In this document: positions 8,039-15,325 of the stretch, in pieces
How the letters are laid out: each line of letters opens with the position of its first letter
How positions within the stretch are numbered: position 1 is the first letter of the stretch
Assembly: GCA_910585195.1 (NCBI GenBank)
Contig: CAJUCX010000014.1
Coordinates: 1-17,323 of the forward strand
Length of the DNA stretch: 17,323 nt
Direction of reading: 5' to 3'
Source: an uncultured Christensenellaceae bacterium
GTDB taxonomy: Bacteria > Bacillota > Clostridia > Christensenellales > CAG-314
The notes under the pieces: model-generated
Told to the model about the DNA's origin: nothing
Database searches by the model: none
The model's input: only the letters and a program-made list of their open reading frames with translations
Program-made: the position numbers and the translations under genes

Positions 8039-8854
8039 ATGAAGAAATGTTTGAATTGCGGAGAACTTAATGAAAATTCAACCGGTTTTTGCGTAAACTG
8101 CGGAAGTTCCGAGTTGGAGGAGGCGGCTTCGGTCATCTGCCCCGTTTGTAAGGCGGAGGTAAAAGCCGACGCGGATTTTTGTACCGAGTGCGGCGCAAAG
8201 TTTAACACTGCAATTGAAGCGGAAAAACAAAAAAACAATCAGCACATTGACGACGGAGACCACTTCGATTGTCCTAATTGCAGAAACAGCATTCCCGTAA
8301 CAAGCGTTTACTGTCCGTATTGCGGTGAAGAAGTAAACACCGTCAATACAAACAGAAAGGTAAAAAAATACATTTGCCCTAACTGCGGACAACCAAACGA
8401 CATAAGCGCACATTTTTGCAGTTATTGTTACTTTGACTTGACAAACGCAAACATTAAGGAAATGTCTATTGTCGTCAAACCTAAAAAGGTAGAGAGACAG
8501 CAGTTTTTGCAATGCGTACTGGTTACCGACGAAGACCAGGAGGGCAAAGTAGTTTGTCCGCATTGCCACGCGTTAAATACTTTTAAGGCAGAGTATTGCA
8601 TAAAGTGCGGTCAAAGTCTCAAAATAGATATTCCTCGCAAGTATTGTTTTGTTTGCGGTGCGGAAAATGCAATCAACGCAAGATTTTGCACCACCTGTAA
8701 ATATAAATTCGACACACCTGCCGGCAACAAATACAACTGGACTTGCGTCTGCGGATGCGAAAACGACGCCGACGCCGATTTTTGCACTTTTTGCGGAAAG
8801 ACAAGAAAGGGACTCGGTGCAATTCCGCCGGGTAAGAGCAAACGCGGAGGTTGA
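8039..8854 (+). CDS. Seven-zinc-ribbon protein of unknown function
   Basis: A 271-residue soluble protein built almost wholly of seven CxxC-type zinc ribbons. The cysteine sets are C4/7/18/21, C34/37/48/51, C78/81/92/95, C113/116/127/130, C173/176/187/190, C203/206/217/220 and C236/238/249/252. In every ribbon the second and third cysteines are exactly 11 residues apart, the zinc_ribbon_2/DZR pattern. The seventh has WTCVCG in place of CxxC. A cysteine-free stretch at 131-172 divides the array into 4+3. There is no catalytic domain, signal peptide or membrane segment. It likely binds several zinc ions and acts as a protein- or nucleic-acid-binding scaffold; the partner is unknown. The stop codon lies two bases before the next start, a zinc-ribbon membrane protein, so the two should work together. 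Confidence 0.85.
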   Translation: MKKCLNCGELNENSTGFCVNCGSSELEEAASVICPVCKAEVKADADFCTECGAKFNTAIEAEKQKNNQHIDDGDHFDCPNCRNSIPVTSVYCPYCGEEVNTVNTNRKVKKYICPNCGQPNDISAHFCSYCYFDLTNANIKEMSIVVKPKKVERQQFLQCVLVTDEDQEGKVVCPHCHALNTFKAEYCIKCGQSLKIDIPRKYCFVCGAENAINARFCTTCKYKFDTPAGNKYNWTCVCGCENDADADFCTFCGKTRKGLGAIPPGKSKRGG

Positions 8855-8856
8855 TT

Positions 8857-10203
8857 ATGAACGACAATAGTTACAACGTATGCAGCAGATGCGGCAGCGC
8901 AAACCCGCTTACCGCCAGATATTGCTATCAATGCGGATTCGAACTTAAATCGGCAGACAGTCCTGTACTATGCTCAAAATGCAATACGCTCAATTCCGCG
9001 TCGGCAAACTTTTGCAAACGTTGCGGCAGTAAACTTGCAAAGGGCGACGCAAAGATTATGTGTCCGCACTGCGGATTTTCCAACAATGCGGAAAGCGATT
9101 TCTGCACCAACTGCGGGTTAGACTTCAATACGCGCAAATTGCCGCTAACCGACAGCAACAACACTCATCCGCACAACCCGCAAGGACAGTTTCAGCAAAA
9201 GCCGTCCGCAACGCAGGATAAAGACCCGCGCAGTCTTTCTCAACTGGAAGCGGAGAGAAAGCGCCGCGAGCAGGAACTTGCTTATCAGCAGCAACAGATG
9301 ATGCGCCGCGAAGAAGAGCGCCGTCTTAAAGATAAAGAAGAAAGAGAGCGCAACGAAAAAGAAGCGGCAAAAAAATTAACAAAAGAAGAAAAGAAACAAT
9401 TAAAGCAACAGGCAAAACAGGAAAAACAAGAGTTTTACGCAAAAGAACAGAGTGAAGAACGCGAAGTCGCCGCCACCGTTGTGGTAGCAAAACCTCGCGG
9501 AAGAGTAAGAAATATAATTACCTTTATTATCGCGCTGTTGGGTTTGTATTTCATACTGTTGCCTAGCCAGATAGACTTTATGCACTTAAACTTCTTTATG
9601 ACAAATTACGTCGTAGACGAAGGTTTGACGGTTGGGCTTACCGGTTGGGATATAATCATCGGCGCAATAACGCCGTTTATGCCTGCCGCAAGCAATATGT
9701 CGCCTGCAATAGCAAGTCTTGTAGATTTGGGTTGCAGCCTCAACTATCTGTCGTTGCTTATTACGGCAATAGTCGGCATAATTTTGGTAATAGTTTTGCT
9801 TATTTACCTTGTTTCCAAATTTATCGGCATAATTACCGGCAACGGACACAGTGGACTCGATATATTGGCGCTTGTATGCGCGGCAGTGTCGCTTTTGGGC
9901 TTTATTTATCTTATGTTTATAAGCGGCAACAAATCGCTTGCGTGGGGCTTGCCGCTCATTACGCCGTTTGGAGTGTTCTTGGTTATTATGCTCGTAAACT
10001 CTATATTCGGCAAAAAGAAGAGTAAAAAGGTAAAGAGCAAAGAAACTCACGAGCCTGCTCCGCAGCCTAGACCGCAACAGCAGCAACAGCAACTTACGCC
10101 GGCACAAATTCAGCAAATGCAAATGCAAAAAATTCAGGCGCAGGTGCAGCAGCAGCGTATGCAGCAACAACAAAATCCAAATCAAAATCAAAACGGACGC
10201 TAA
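8857..10203 (+). CDS. Three-zinc-ribbon, coiled-coil, four-TM membrane protein
   Basis: A 448-residue protein in four parts. Three zinc ribbons lie at the N-terminus (C9/12/23/26, C39/42/53/56, C69/72/83/86), with the same 11-residue spacing as the upstream protein. A highly charged, Glu/Lys/Arg/Gln-rich probable coiled coil covers about 126-205. About four hydrophobic segments follow (roughly 218-236, 298-320, 333-355, 363-384). The tail is lysine-rich, then Gln-rich (about 386-448). Both ends are probably cytoplasmic. GCGGAGG lies 6 nt before ATG 8857; a TTG at 8851 directly abuts that site and is not a plausible start. I do not recognise a named family beyond the ribbons. The layout suggests a membrane-tethered scaffold pairing with the seven-ribbon protein, but the function is unknown. 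Confidence 0.82.
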   Translation: MNDNSYNVCSRCGSANPLTARYCYQCGFELKSADSPVLCSKCNTLNSASANFCKRCGSKLAKGDAKIMCPHCGFSNNAESDFCTNCGLDFNTRKLPLTDSNNTHPHNPQGQFQQKPSATQDKDPRSLSQLEAERKRREQELAYQQQQMMRREEERRLKDKEERERNEKEAAKKLTKEEKKQLKQQAKQEKQEFYAKEQSEEREVAATVVVAKPRGRVRNIITFIIALLGLYFILLPSQIDFMHLNFFMTNYVVDEGLTVGLTGWDIIIGAITPFMPAASNMSPAIASLVDLGCSLNYLSLLITAIVGIILVIVLLIYLVSKFIGIITGNGHSGLDILALVCAAVSLLGFIYLMFISGNKSLAWGLPLITPFGVFLVIMLVNSIFGKKKSKKVKSKETHEPAPQPRPQQQQQQLTPAQIQQMQMQKIQAQVQQQRMQQQQNPNQNQNGR

Positions 10204-10213
10204 AATTAAATCA

Positions 10214-10253
10214 GCAAAAAAATTTGAAACGATTGCGTTTCAAATTTTTTTGC
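10214..10253 (+). terminator. Perfect 17-bp hairpin between the zinc-ribbon operon and alaS
   Basis: The arms GCAAAAAAATTTGAAAC (10214-10230) and its exact complement (10237-10253) flank the loop GATTGC. The T7 run lies inside the stem, giving an A/U-rich hairpin that could act in either direction. It ends 16 bases before the alaS start. No separate alaS promoter is obvious, so partial read-through may feed alaS. Confidence 0.6.
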
Positions 10254-10269
10254 GGTAAAGGATAAGTTT

Positions 10270-12057
10270 ATGAAAAAAATAAATGCAAAAGATTTAAGAA
10301 GTTTGTATCTCGACTTTTTTAACAAAAAAGGGCACGCCGTCATAAGAAGCGCAAGCCTTATTCCCGAAAACGACCCGACGGTTCTCTTTACAACGGCGGG
10401 TATGCACCCGTTGACGCCTTACTTATTGGGGCAAAAACACCCTGCCGGCAACAGACTTACAGACGTGCAAAAATGCGTGCGCACCGGCGACATTGACGAA
10501 GTAGGCGACGCTTCGCACTGCACTTTTTTCGAAATGCTCGGCAACTGGTCTTTGGGCGATTATTTCAAAAAAGAAGCGATAAGTTGGAGTTTCGAGTTTT
10601 TGACGAGCGAAAAATATCTCAATATACCGGTTGATAGACTTGCCGTTTCCGTCTTTGCGGGCGACGACGACGCGCCGCGCGATGAAGAAAGCGCACAGTT
10701 GTGGCAGGCTTGCGGACTTAAAAAAGAACAAATTTTTTATTTGCCTAAAAAGAACAACTGGTGGGGACCTGCCGGCATTACGGGACCTTGCGGTCCGGAT
10801 ACGGAAATGTTTTTCGACACCGGCAAACCTAAATGCTCGGCACAGTGCGGACCGCAATGCGACTGCGGCAAATATCTGGAAATCTGGAACGACGTGTTTA
10901 TGCAATATAACAAAAAAGAAGACGGCACGTTTGAACCGCTTAAACAAAAAAACGTCGATACCGGTATGGGGCTTGAAAGAACCGTTTGCGTTATAAACGG
11001 ATATACAAGCGTTTATGAAACCGATTTGTTTTCAGGCGCGATAAAATGCATAGAAGAAATGTCCGGCAAAAAATACGGCGTTGACGAAAACCAAACAAAA
11101 GCAATGCGTATCATTGCAGACCACGTGCGCACCGCGACTTTTATGCTGGGCGACCAAATAGGCGTAACCCCTTCCAACGTAGACCAGGGCTACGTTTTGC
11201 GTAGGCTTATACGCCGCGCAATAAGATTTATGCGTCAACTCGGCATACAAAAGGGTGAAATGTCAAAACTTGCGATGCATTACGTGGACCTGTATCAGGA
11301 AGTTTATACGGAGCTTAAAGACAACCGCCAAAAAATTGCCGACGAAATCAACAAAGAAGAAGAAAAATTCAGCAAGGCGTTGGAGCAAGGCATAAAAGAG
11401 TTCGAGAGAGTGATTGCAAAAGTGCAAAACGGCACGATTGACGGACAAACGGCTTTCCGCCTGTACGATACTTTCGGCTTTCCTATAGAAATGACGGTGG
11501 AGTTTGCAAAAGAAAAGGGACTTGCCGTTGACGAAAAGGGCTTCCGCGAGAAGTTTGCCGAACATCAAAAGAAATCTCAACTCGGCAGCGAGCAGCGTTT
11601 TAAGGGCGGTCTTGCCGACCACAGCGAGCAAACCACAAAACTACATACGGCAACTCATTTGTTGCAAGCCGCTTTAAGGAAGGTTTTGGGCAACGAAGTA
11701 GCACAAAAGGGCAGCAACATTACGGAAGAAAGACTGCGTTTCGACTTTTCTTTTTCGCGTCCTATGACTAAGGAAGAAGTCGAGCAAACGCAAAAGTTGG
11801 TAAACGAAGCAATCAAACGCAAAATGACCGTTGTCTGCGAAGAAATGACGGTAGAGCAGGCAAAGGCTCAGGGCGCGATAGGGTTGTTCGGCGACAAATA
11901 CGGCGAGGTCGTAAAAGTTTATACCATAGGCGATTTTTCCAAAGAAATTTGCGGCGGACCGCACGCAAGCAACACGGGCGACTTGGGCGAGTTTGTCATC
12001 ACCAAAGAGCAATCTTCCAGCAGCGGCGTAAGAAGAATTAAGGCGGAATTGAGATAA
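10270..12057 (+). CDS. alaS: Alanyl-tRNA synthetase, short form lacking the C-terminal domain
   Basis: A 595-residue class II synthetase that charges tRNA-Ala; classical bacterial AlaRS has about 870-880 residues. The aminoacylation core is intact, with motif 2 region CTFFEMLGNWSLGDYF and motif 3 GMGLERTVCV (about 232-241). The tRNA-recognition helical region follows. The editing domain is complete, with both zinc motifs HTATH (H459, H463) and CGGPH (C561, H565). The protein ends right after the editing domain at GVRRIKAELR, so the oligomerisation/DHHA1 and C-Ala module is absent. A cysteine-rich insert (C189, C193, C197, C199) follows GPCGPDTEMFFD. Short AlaRS proteins of this length are known (PRK01584 type), so this is not a broken gene. 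AAGGA lies 7 nt before the ATG. Confidence 0.95.
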   Translation: MKKINAKDLRSLYLDFFNKKGHAVIRSASLIPENDPTVLFTTAGMHPLTPYLLGQKHPAGNRLTDVQKCVRTGDIDEVGDASHCTFFEMLGNWSLGDYFKKEAISWSFEFLTSEKYLNIPVDRLAVSVFAGDDDAPRDEESAQLWQACGLKKEQIFYLPKKNNWWGPAGITGPCGPDTEMFFDTGKPKCSAQCGPQCDCGKYLEIWNDVFMQYNKKEDGTFEPLKQKNVDTGMGLERTVCVINGYTSVYETDLFSGAIKCIEEMSGKKYGVDENQTKAMRIIADHVRTATFMLGDQIGVTPSNVDQGYVLRRLIRRAIRFMRQLGIQKGEMSKLAMHYVDLYQEVYTELKDNRQKIADEINKEEEKFSKALEQGIKEFERVIAKVQNGTIDGQTAFRLYDTFGFPIEMTVEFAKEKGLAVDEKGFREKFAEHQKKSQLGSEQRFKGGLADHSEQTTKLHTATHLLQAALRKVLGNEVAQKGSNITEERLRFDFSFSRPMTKEEVEQTQKLVNEAIKRKMTVVCEEMTVEQAKAQGAIGLFGDKYGEVVKVYTIGDFSKEICGGPHASNTGDLGEFVITKEQSSSSGVRRIKAELR

Positions 12058-12061
12058 TCTT

Positions 12062-12122
12062 TTTTTACGCGTAAATTTAATACTAAATTTTGATAACCTT
12101 TTACCGTTTTTACGCGTAAATT
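12062..12122. repeat. Two 16-bp direct repeats around the palindrome TTTACGCGTAAA
   Basis: TTTTTACGCGTAAATT occurs at 12062-12077 and again at 12107-12122, 45 bp apart start to start. Each contains the perfect 12-bp palindrome TTTACGCGTAAA (12064-12075 and 12109-12120). They lie just after the alaS stop and before the terminator hairpin. They could be paired protein-binding sites; no known site type is recognised. Confidence 0.6.
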
Positions 12123-12144
12123 AAATAATGAGTTTATGAAAACA

Positions 12145-12180
12145 AATAAGCCCCGTTGCCTTTTCAACGGGGCTTATTTT
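12145..12180 (+). terminator. Intrinsic terminator after alaS
   Basis: The 14-bp perfect arms AATAAGCCCCGTTG (12145-12158) and CAACGGGGCTTATT (12165-12178) enclose the loop CCTTTT. An A-rich left flank and T-rich right flank make it workable in both directions. Confidence 0.9.
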
Positions 12181-12187
12181 AATACTT

Positions 12188-12231
12188 GACACTATAAAAA
12201 ATCACTAACCCGACGCGAAACGTCGGGTTAG
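12188..12231 (-). terminator. Intrinsic terminator of the ferritin-like gene
   Basis: The 11-bp arms CTAACCCGACG (12205-12215) and CGTCGGGTTAG (12221-12231) enclose a 5-nt loop. On the minus strand the stem is followed by TGATTTTTTATAG, a U-tract. It sits 38 bp after the minus-strand stop codon, back to back with the alaS terminator. Confidence 0.9.
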
Positions 12232-12269
12232 CGCATATTATTGCAATTTATTTGTTATTAAAAATGCTT

Positions 12270-13526
12270 TTATTGCGGAACTCTGCCTACCTGATAGTTG
12301 TCGTTTGTTCTGTCGCGAAGTTCTTTTATAGGGTTTGCTTTTACTTCATAGCGGTAGTCTTTGCCGTGCCTGTCCATATAGTCTTGTGTAAACTTGTGGC
12401 TTATTACGTTTTTAGGATTGCGCGTGTTGACCTTTTGCTGATATTTGAAGAAGTCTGCATTGTCAGGCAGTTTTGCAATGTTTGTATAACTTTCTCTGTC
12501 GGCTGTGTTGTTTACCGTTCTTGCAAGCACTTTGCGCACGTAGTCGATGTTGGATTGCAATTTGATAAGTTCCGGGAACTCGCCGTTGTTTGGTATTACA
12601 GACTGCCAGTCTTTCTTTTCGTATTTTTGCAAAAGTTGTACCGCTTTGTGCAAGTGTACGATTTCCTGTTCCAGACATCTTTCCCAAATTTGTCTTACGT
12701 GCTCGTCGCTTTCGTCCTGATACATAGAGTAGTAAAGATAGCACTCTATATATTCGTGCAACAGGCAACTTTCAAGCATAGTCATATCCGGGTCTATAAG
12801 ACTGCCGTATTGCGTAACGTGCTGTTCTTCGACCATACCGATTTCCGTATACAGTTTTCTGCCGTAGTCGTTTTTGTAAAACGCGCCGAGGTTCATATAA
12901 TAGTTCATCGTCTGCTGCTCCGCGGCGGTTATTATATGCGTGTCCAGCATTGTCGCAAAGTCTGCCGTCTTGGCTTTTACCGGCTTTTTGATTTCGTCAA
13001 ACGGACATCTGTGGTGCGCTATCGTAGGTCTGCCCGGCATAATTTCGGTATATCTGCCGACAAGTTTTTCCGCGTGAATATCGCTGTCGTTTTCCAGCAA
13101 ATCGGCGTAACGGTAAAGGTGGTCGAAGTCTTCCAGCAAAGCAAAATCCAAAGCGGCTTTGGAGTTTTTGTCTTTGCTTCTCTGCGCCATAAACGCCGTC
13201 AAGTCTACGGCAAGTTGTTCGTATGCGATGGTGGTCTCAAGTTGCGTTTCATTTACAGGTTTCAATGACGCAAGTTTCTTTTGCTGTTGCTGTTCGCTCT
13301 TTCTTACAAACGCCATTTCGCGCTTTAAGTCGTTGTCGCAAATCATTCTCTGCGACTGATGACCGAATTGCACTGCCTCGTATTCCGTGCCGTTCATCAA
13401 AATAATGCGCGCTTTTGTGTAAGGGCTTACTTCGTTTTTGTCGTAAGGCGTCGGCGCAAGTTCTTTCCAGTCCATAAAAATGGTATCCGGTTTTTTCGGT
13501 TTTTCGCTAAAAGGGTTAAAACTCAT
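12270..13526 (-). CDS. Uncharacterised ferritin-like di-iron protein
   Basis: A 418-residue soluble protein that I cannot assign to a named family. Residues 196-305 look like a rubrerythrin/ferritin-type four-helix bundle, with E203, then E233-xx-H236, E258 (or E261), then E288-xx-H291, the expected two-iron ligand set. The two half-sites have the same 30-residue spacing. An earlier helix pair (about 93-145) repeats the pattern with E103 and D133-xx-H136. A linker (about 146-195) has H171, H172 and C174. The N-terminal 90 residues and the C-terminal 110 have no recognisable domain. The start is ATG 13526, with AGGAGG 8 nt upstream; an upstream in-frame extension to 13640 runs through the promoter and is rejected. 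It is monocistronic, with its own promoter and terminator. Oxygen or peroxide handling or iron storage are possible; all are inference. Confidence 0.7.
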   Translation of the reverse strand: MSFNPFSEKPKKPDTIFMDWKELAPTPYDKNEVSPYTKARIILMNGTEYEAVQFGHQSQRMICDNDLKREMAFVRKSEQQQQKKLASLKPVNETQLETTIAYEQLAVDLTAFMAQRSKDKNSKAALDFALLEDFDHLYRYADLLENDSDIHAEKLVGRYTEIMPGRPTIAHHRCPFDEIKKPVKAKTADFATMLDTHIITAAEQQTMNYYMNLGAFYKNDYGRKLYTEIGMVEEQHVTQYGSLIDPDMTMLESCLLHEYIECYLYYSMYQDESDEHVRQIWERCLEQEIVHLHKAVQLLQKYEKKDWQSVIPNNGEFPELIKLQSNIDYVRKVLARTVNNTADRESYTNIAKLPDNADFFKYQQKVNTRNPKNVISHKFTQDYMDRHGKDYRYEVKANPIKELRDRTNDNYQVGRVPQ

Positions 13527-13611
13527 TAAAAAATCCTCCTGTTTTATATTGCCATTGTTGCCAGAATTTTTCTTTTTATACCGTTTCGCCAAACGGAAAA
13601 ATTTTTGCGGT

Positions 13612-13640
13612 ATTTTACAAACCGATATCGCAATTTTCAA
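13612..13640 (-). promoter_or_regulatory. Promoter of the ferritin-like gene with an overlapping dyad
   Basis: On the minus strand: TTGAAA (13635-13640), 17 bp, TAAAAT (13612-13617). The expected leader is about 80 nt and includes a CCGTTT/AAACGG hairpin (13581-13596). An imperfect inverted repeat, ACCGATATCGC (13621-13631) against GCGATACCGAT (13650-13660), 9 of 11 positions matching, spans the -35 box and could be an operator. Confidence 0.55.
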
Positions 13641-13710
13641 AATTTAATCGCGATACCGATTTTTGTAAAATTTGACGCATATTGCCTTTTTTGAAAGAGC
13701 GTCATAATTG

Positions 13711-13739
13711 TTGCAAAAAGAAACAAACGGTGCTATAAT
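13711..13739 (+). promoter_or_regulatory. Promoter of the GtrA gene
   Basis: TTGCAA (13711-13716), a 17-bp spacer ending in TGC, TATAAT (13734-13739), an extended -10. GGAGG at 13755-13759 then precedes ATG 13768 by 8 nt. Confidence 0.8.
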
Positions 13740-13767
13740 TTCATTATTGAAAACGGAGGAAATTGTT

Positions 13768-14265
13768 ATGGAAGGACAACAGCAGCTTACTCAAAAACAA
13801 AATTTCATTCAGGTTATCAAATTTGCAATCATCTCCATATCAGCAGGTCTTGTCGAAATGGCGGTATTTGCACTGTTAAACGACGTTATACATTTGGGCA
13901 GTTATTGGGTATGTTATTTGCCTGCGCTTATTTGCTCCGTATTGTGGAACTTCACCATAAACCGCAGATATACTTTCAAATCGGCAAACAATATTAAAAT
14001 TGCAATGCTTAAAGTGTTTTTGTTTTATTGCGTATTTACGCCGCTGTCGACTTGGTGGGGCGACGCTTTGGAAGGCGCAGGCTGGCACGAGTGGTTGGTG
14101 CTTGCGTTCACTATGATAATAAACTTTGTTACGGAGTTTTTGTATTGCAGATTTTTCGTTTACAGAAACCAAATGAACAACAACGACGTTGCAAAGCGCG
14201 ATGAAGAAAAGGCAAAAATGAAAGTAGCAAAAGCGGCGGAAGATTCGACGGAAAATCAAAAGTAA
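13768..14265 (+). CDS. GtrA family membrane protein
   Basis: A 165-residue integral membrane protein with about four transmembrane segments (roughly 14-37, 45-62, 77-95, 108-128). The family motif WNFTINRRYTF (60-70) follows the second segment, and FVTEFLYCRFFVYR closes the domain. The last 30 residues are a charged cytoplasmic tail. GtrA proteins are thought to help flip or transfer lipid-linked sugars for cell-surface glycosylation, usually beside a glycosyltransferase. No such partner is adjacent here, so the substrate cannot be guessed. The start is ATG 13768, with GGAGG 8 nt upstream; an in-frame TTG at 13708 overlaps the promoter and is rejected. The gene has its own promoter and a strong terminator. 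Confidence 0.85.
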   Translation: MEGQQQLTQKQNFIQVIKFAIISISAGLVEMAVFALLNDVIHLGSYWVCYLPALICSVLWNFTINRRYTFKSANNIKIAMLKVFLFYCVFTPLSTWWGDALEGAGWHEWLVLAFTMIINFVTEFLYCRFFVYRNQMNNNDVAKRDEEKAKMKVAKAAEDSTENQK

Positions 14266-14282
14266 AAATAAAAATTATAAAT

Positions 14283-14317
14283 AACGGCGTTGAAAATCAA
14301 CGCCGTTTGTTTTTTCC
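14283..14317 (+). terminator. Intrinsic terminator of the GtrA gene
   Basis: The 11-bp perfect arms AACGGCGTTGA (14283-14293) and TCAACGCCGTT (14297-14307) enclose an AAA loop and are followed by TGTTTTTTCC. Confidence 0.92.
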
Positions 14318-14398
14318 TTTTTATAAAATTTAATTACGGTAATTTCCCGTTGCCGTTCTATGATTAAAAAACTTTTTGAGCCGTAATTTTTTCAACGT

Positions 14399-15283
14399 TT
14401 ACTTGCCGTTTTTTATAATTTGCGTAATTACGTGGGAAATATATTGTGCGCTGTCGCTTGGCAGCAAAGAATATTCATTGCTGAATTTCAACGCTTCTTC
14501 CGCAGATTTGCCGGCAATATACGCGCCTGCCGCGGCGGCGTCAAACGGCTTTATCTTTCTTGCAAGCAAACCGCCTATTATGCCGGCAAGCAAATCTCCG
14601 CTGCCGCCCTTAGCCATTGCAGGTATACCCGTTTTGTTTATTGCGGTTCTGTTGCCGTCGGTTATTACGCTTTGGCTGTCTTTTAAGAGTACCGTTATGC
14701 CGTGTTTTTTTGCAAAGTCTTGCGCTACTTGTATTTTATTTTGTTTTATATAGTCAATATTTAGTTTTGTCAGACTTGACATTTCGCCCATATGCGGAGT
14801 TATTGTCAAATCGCACTTGCGCTCGAAAAATGCGTTTTCGTCGTCGGAAATTGCATTTAAGGCGTCTGCGTCAAGCAAAAGCGGGCAGTTGCAATGTGTT
14901 AAAAGATACTTTACCGCTTCCGTCGTTTGCGGTACGTTGCCTATGCCCATTCCGCAAATTACGGCAGTTGCCTTTTGCGTAAGCTCGCCAAATTCATTTT
15001 GGTTTATTTTTATAAAACCGTCGTTGCTCGACAACGGAAACAGAGTGCATTCGGTTATTCTCGGTTGCAGCGCAGGCAGCAAAAATTCGGGCACGGCAAT
15101 TTTTACTATGCCGCAGCCAAGCCGCAAAGCCGACGCGCCGAGTGCGGCAAGATACGGCGCGCCGGCATATTTTTCGCAGCCGCCTATGATGACGAGCGTA
15201 CCGAAATCTCCTTTGTGGCTGTTTGCGTCGCGTTTGGGAAACAGTTCTGCAACCGTTTGGTCGTTAAAACATAAAATGTTCAT
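14399..15283 (-). CDS. nnrD: ADP-dependent NAD(P)H-hydrate dehydratase (NnrD domain only)
   Basis: A 294-residue member of the YjeF C-terminal/ribokinase-like family. It restores NADH and NADPH from their damaged hydrates, using ADP. Visible motifs are HKGDFGTLVIIGG (23-35), GMGIG (111-115), LLDADALNA (136-144), TPHMGEM (162-168) and the catalytic AKGGSGDLLAG (224-234) with D230. The N-terminal epimerase domain (NnrE) found fused in many bacteria is absent; it may be encoded elsewhere. The ATG at 15283 lies six bases after a TATAAT box and has no ribosome binding site; the next Met is residue 112, so the mRNA should be leaderless. It is divergent from the EEP-fold gene, with overlapping control DNA. 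Confidence 0.93.
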   Translation of the reverse strand: MNILCFNDQTVAELFPKRDANSHKGDFGTLVIIGGCEKYAGAPYLAALGASALRLGCGIVKIAVPEFLLPALQPRITECTLFPLSSNDGFIKINQNEFGELTQKATAVICGMGIGNVPQTTEAVKYLLTHCNCPLLLDADALNAISDDENAFFERKCDLTITPHMGEMSSLTKLNIDYIKQNKIQVAQDFAKKHGITVLLKDSQSVITDGNRTAINKTGIPAMAKGGSGDLLAGIIGGLLARKIKPFDAAAAGAYIAGKSAEEALKFSNEYSLLPSDSAQYISHVITQIIKNGK

Positions 15284-15289
15284 ACAAAA

Positions 15290-15318
15290 ATTATATCATT
15301 GCCTAATTGCGCTTGCAA
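15290..15318 (-). promoter_or_regulatory. nnrD promoter, placed for a leaderless mRNA
   Basis: On the minus strand: TTGCAA (15313-15318), a 17-bp spacer ending in TGA, TATAAT (15290-15295). Six bases separate the -10 from ATG 15283. The string TATAATTTTTGTATGAA matches the PHP promoter/start exactly over 17 nt. Confidence 0.8.
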
Positions 15319-15325
15319 TAAGATA

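Noticed and set aside
10204..10269. T-box or other riboswitch ahead of alaS
   Set aside because: The gap is only 66 bp and is filled by the hairpin; no specifier loop or antiterminator sequence is present.
12058..12269. Broken 3' half of alaS lost by frameshift
   Set aside because: None of the three frames after the stop shows AlaRS-like sequence; the DNA is repeats and terminators, and short AlaRS proteins are a known type.
12252..13268. 338-codon plus-strand open frame
   Set aside because: It is antisense to the ferritin-like gene, has implausible composition (very rich in Val, Phe, Tyr and Arg), has no ribosome binding site, and runs through the minus-strand stop region.
13527..13640. 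38-residue N-terminal extension of the ferritin-like protein
   Set aside because: It runs through the likely promoter and the AGGAGG site that serves ATG 13526, and its composition is unlike the rest of the protein.
13708..13767. TTG start giving a longer GtrA protein
   Set aside because: It overlaps the -35/-10 boxes; GGAGG supports ATG 13768.
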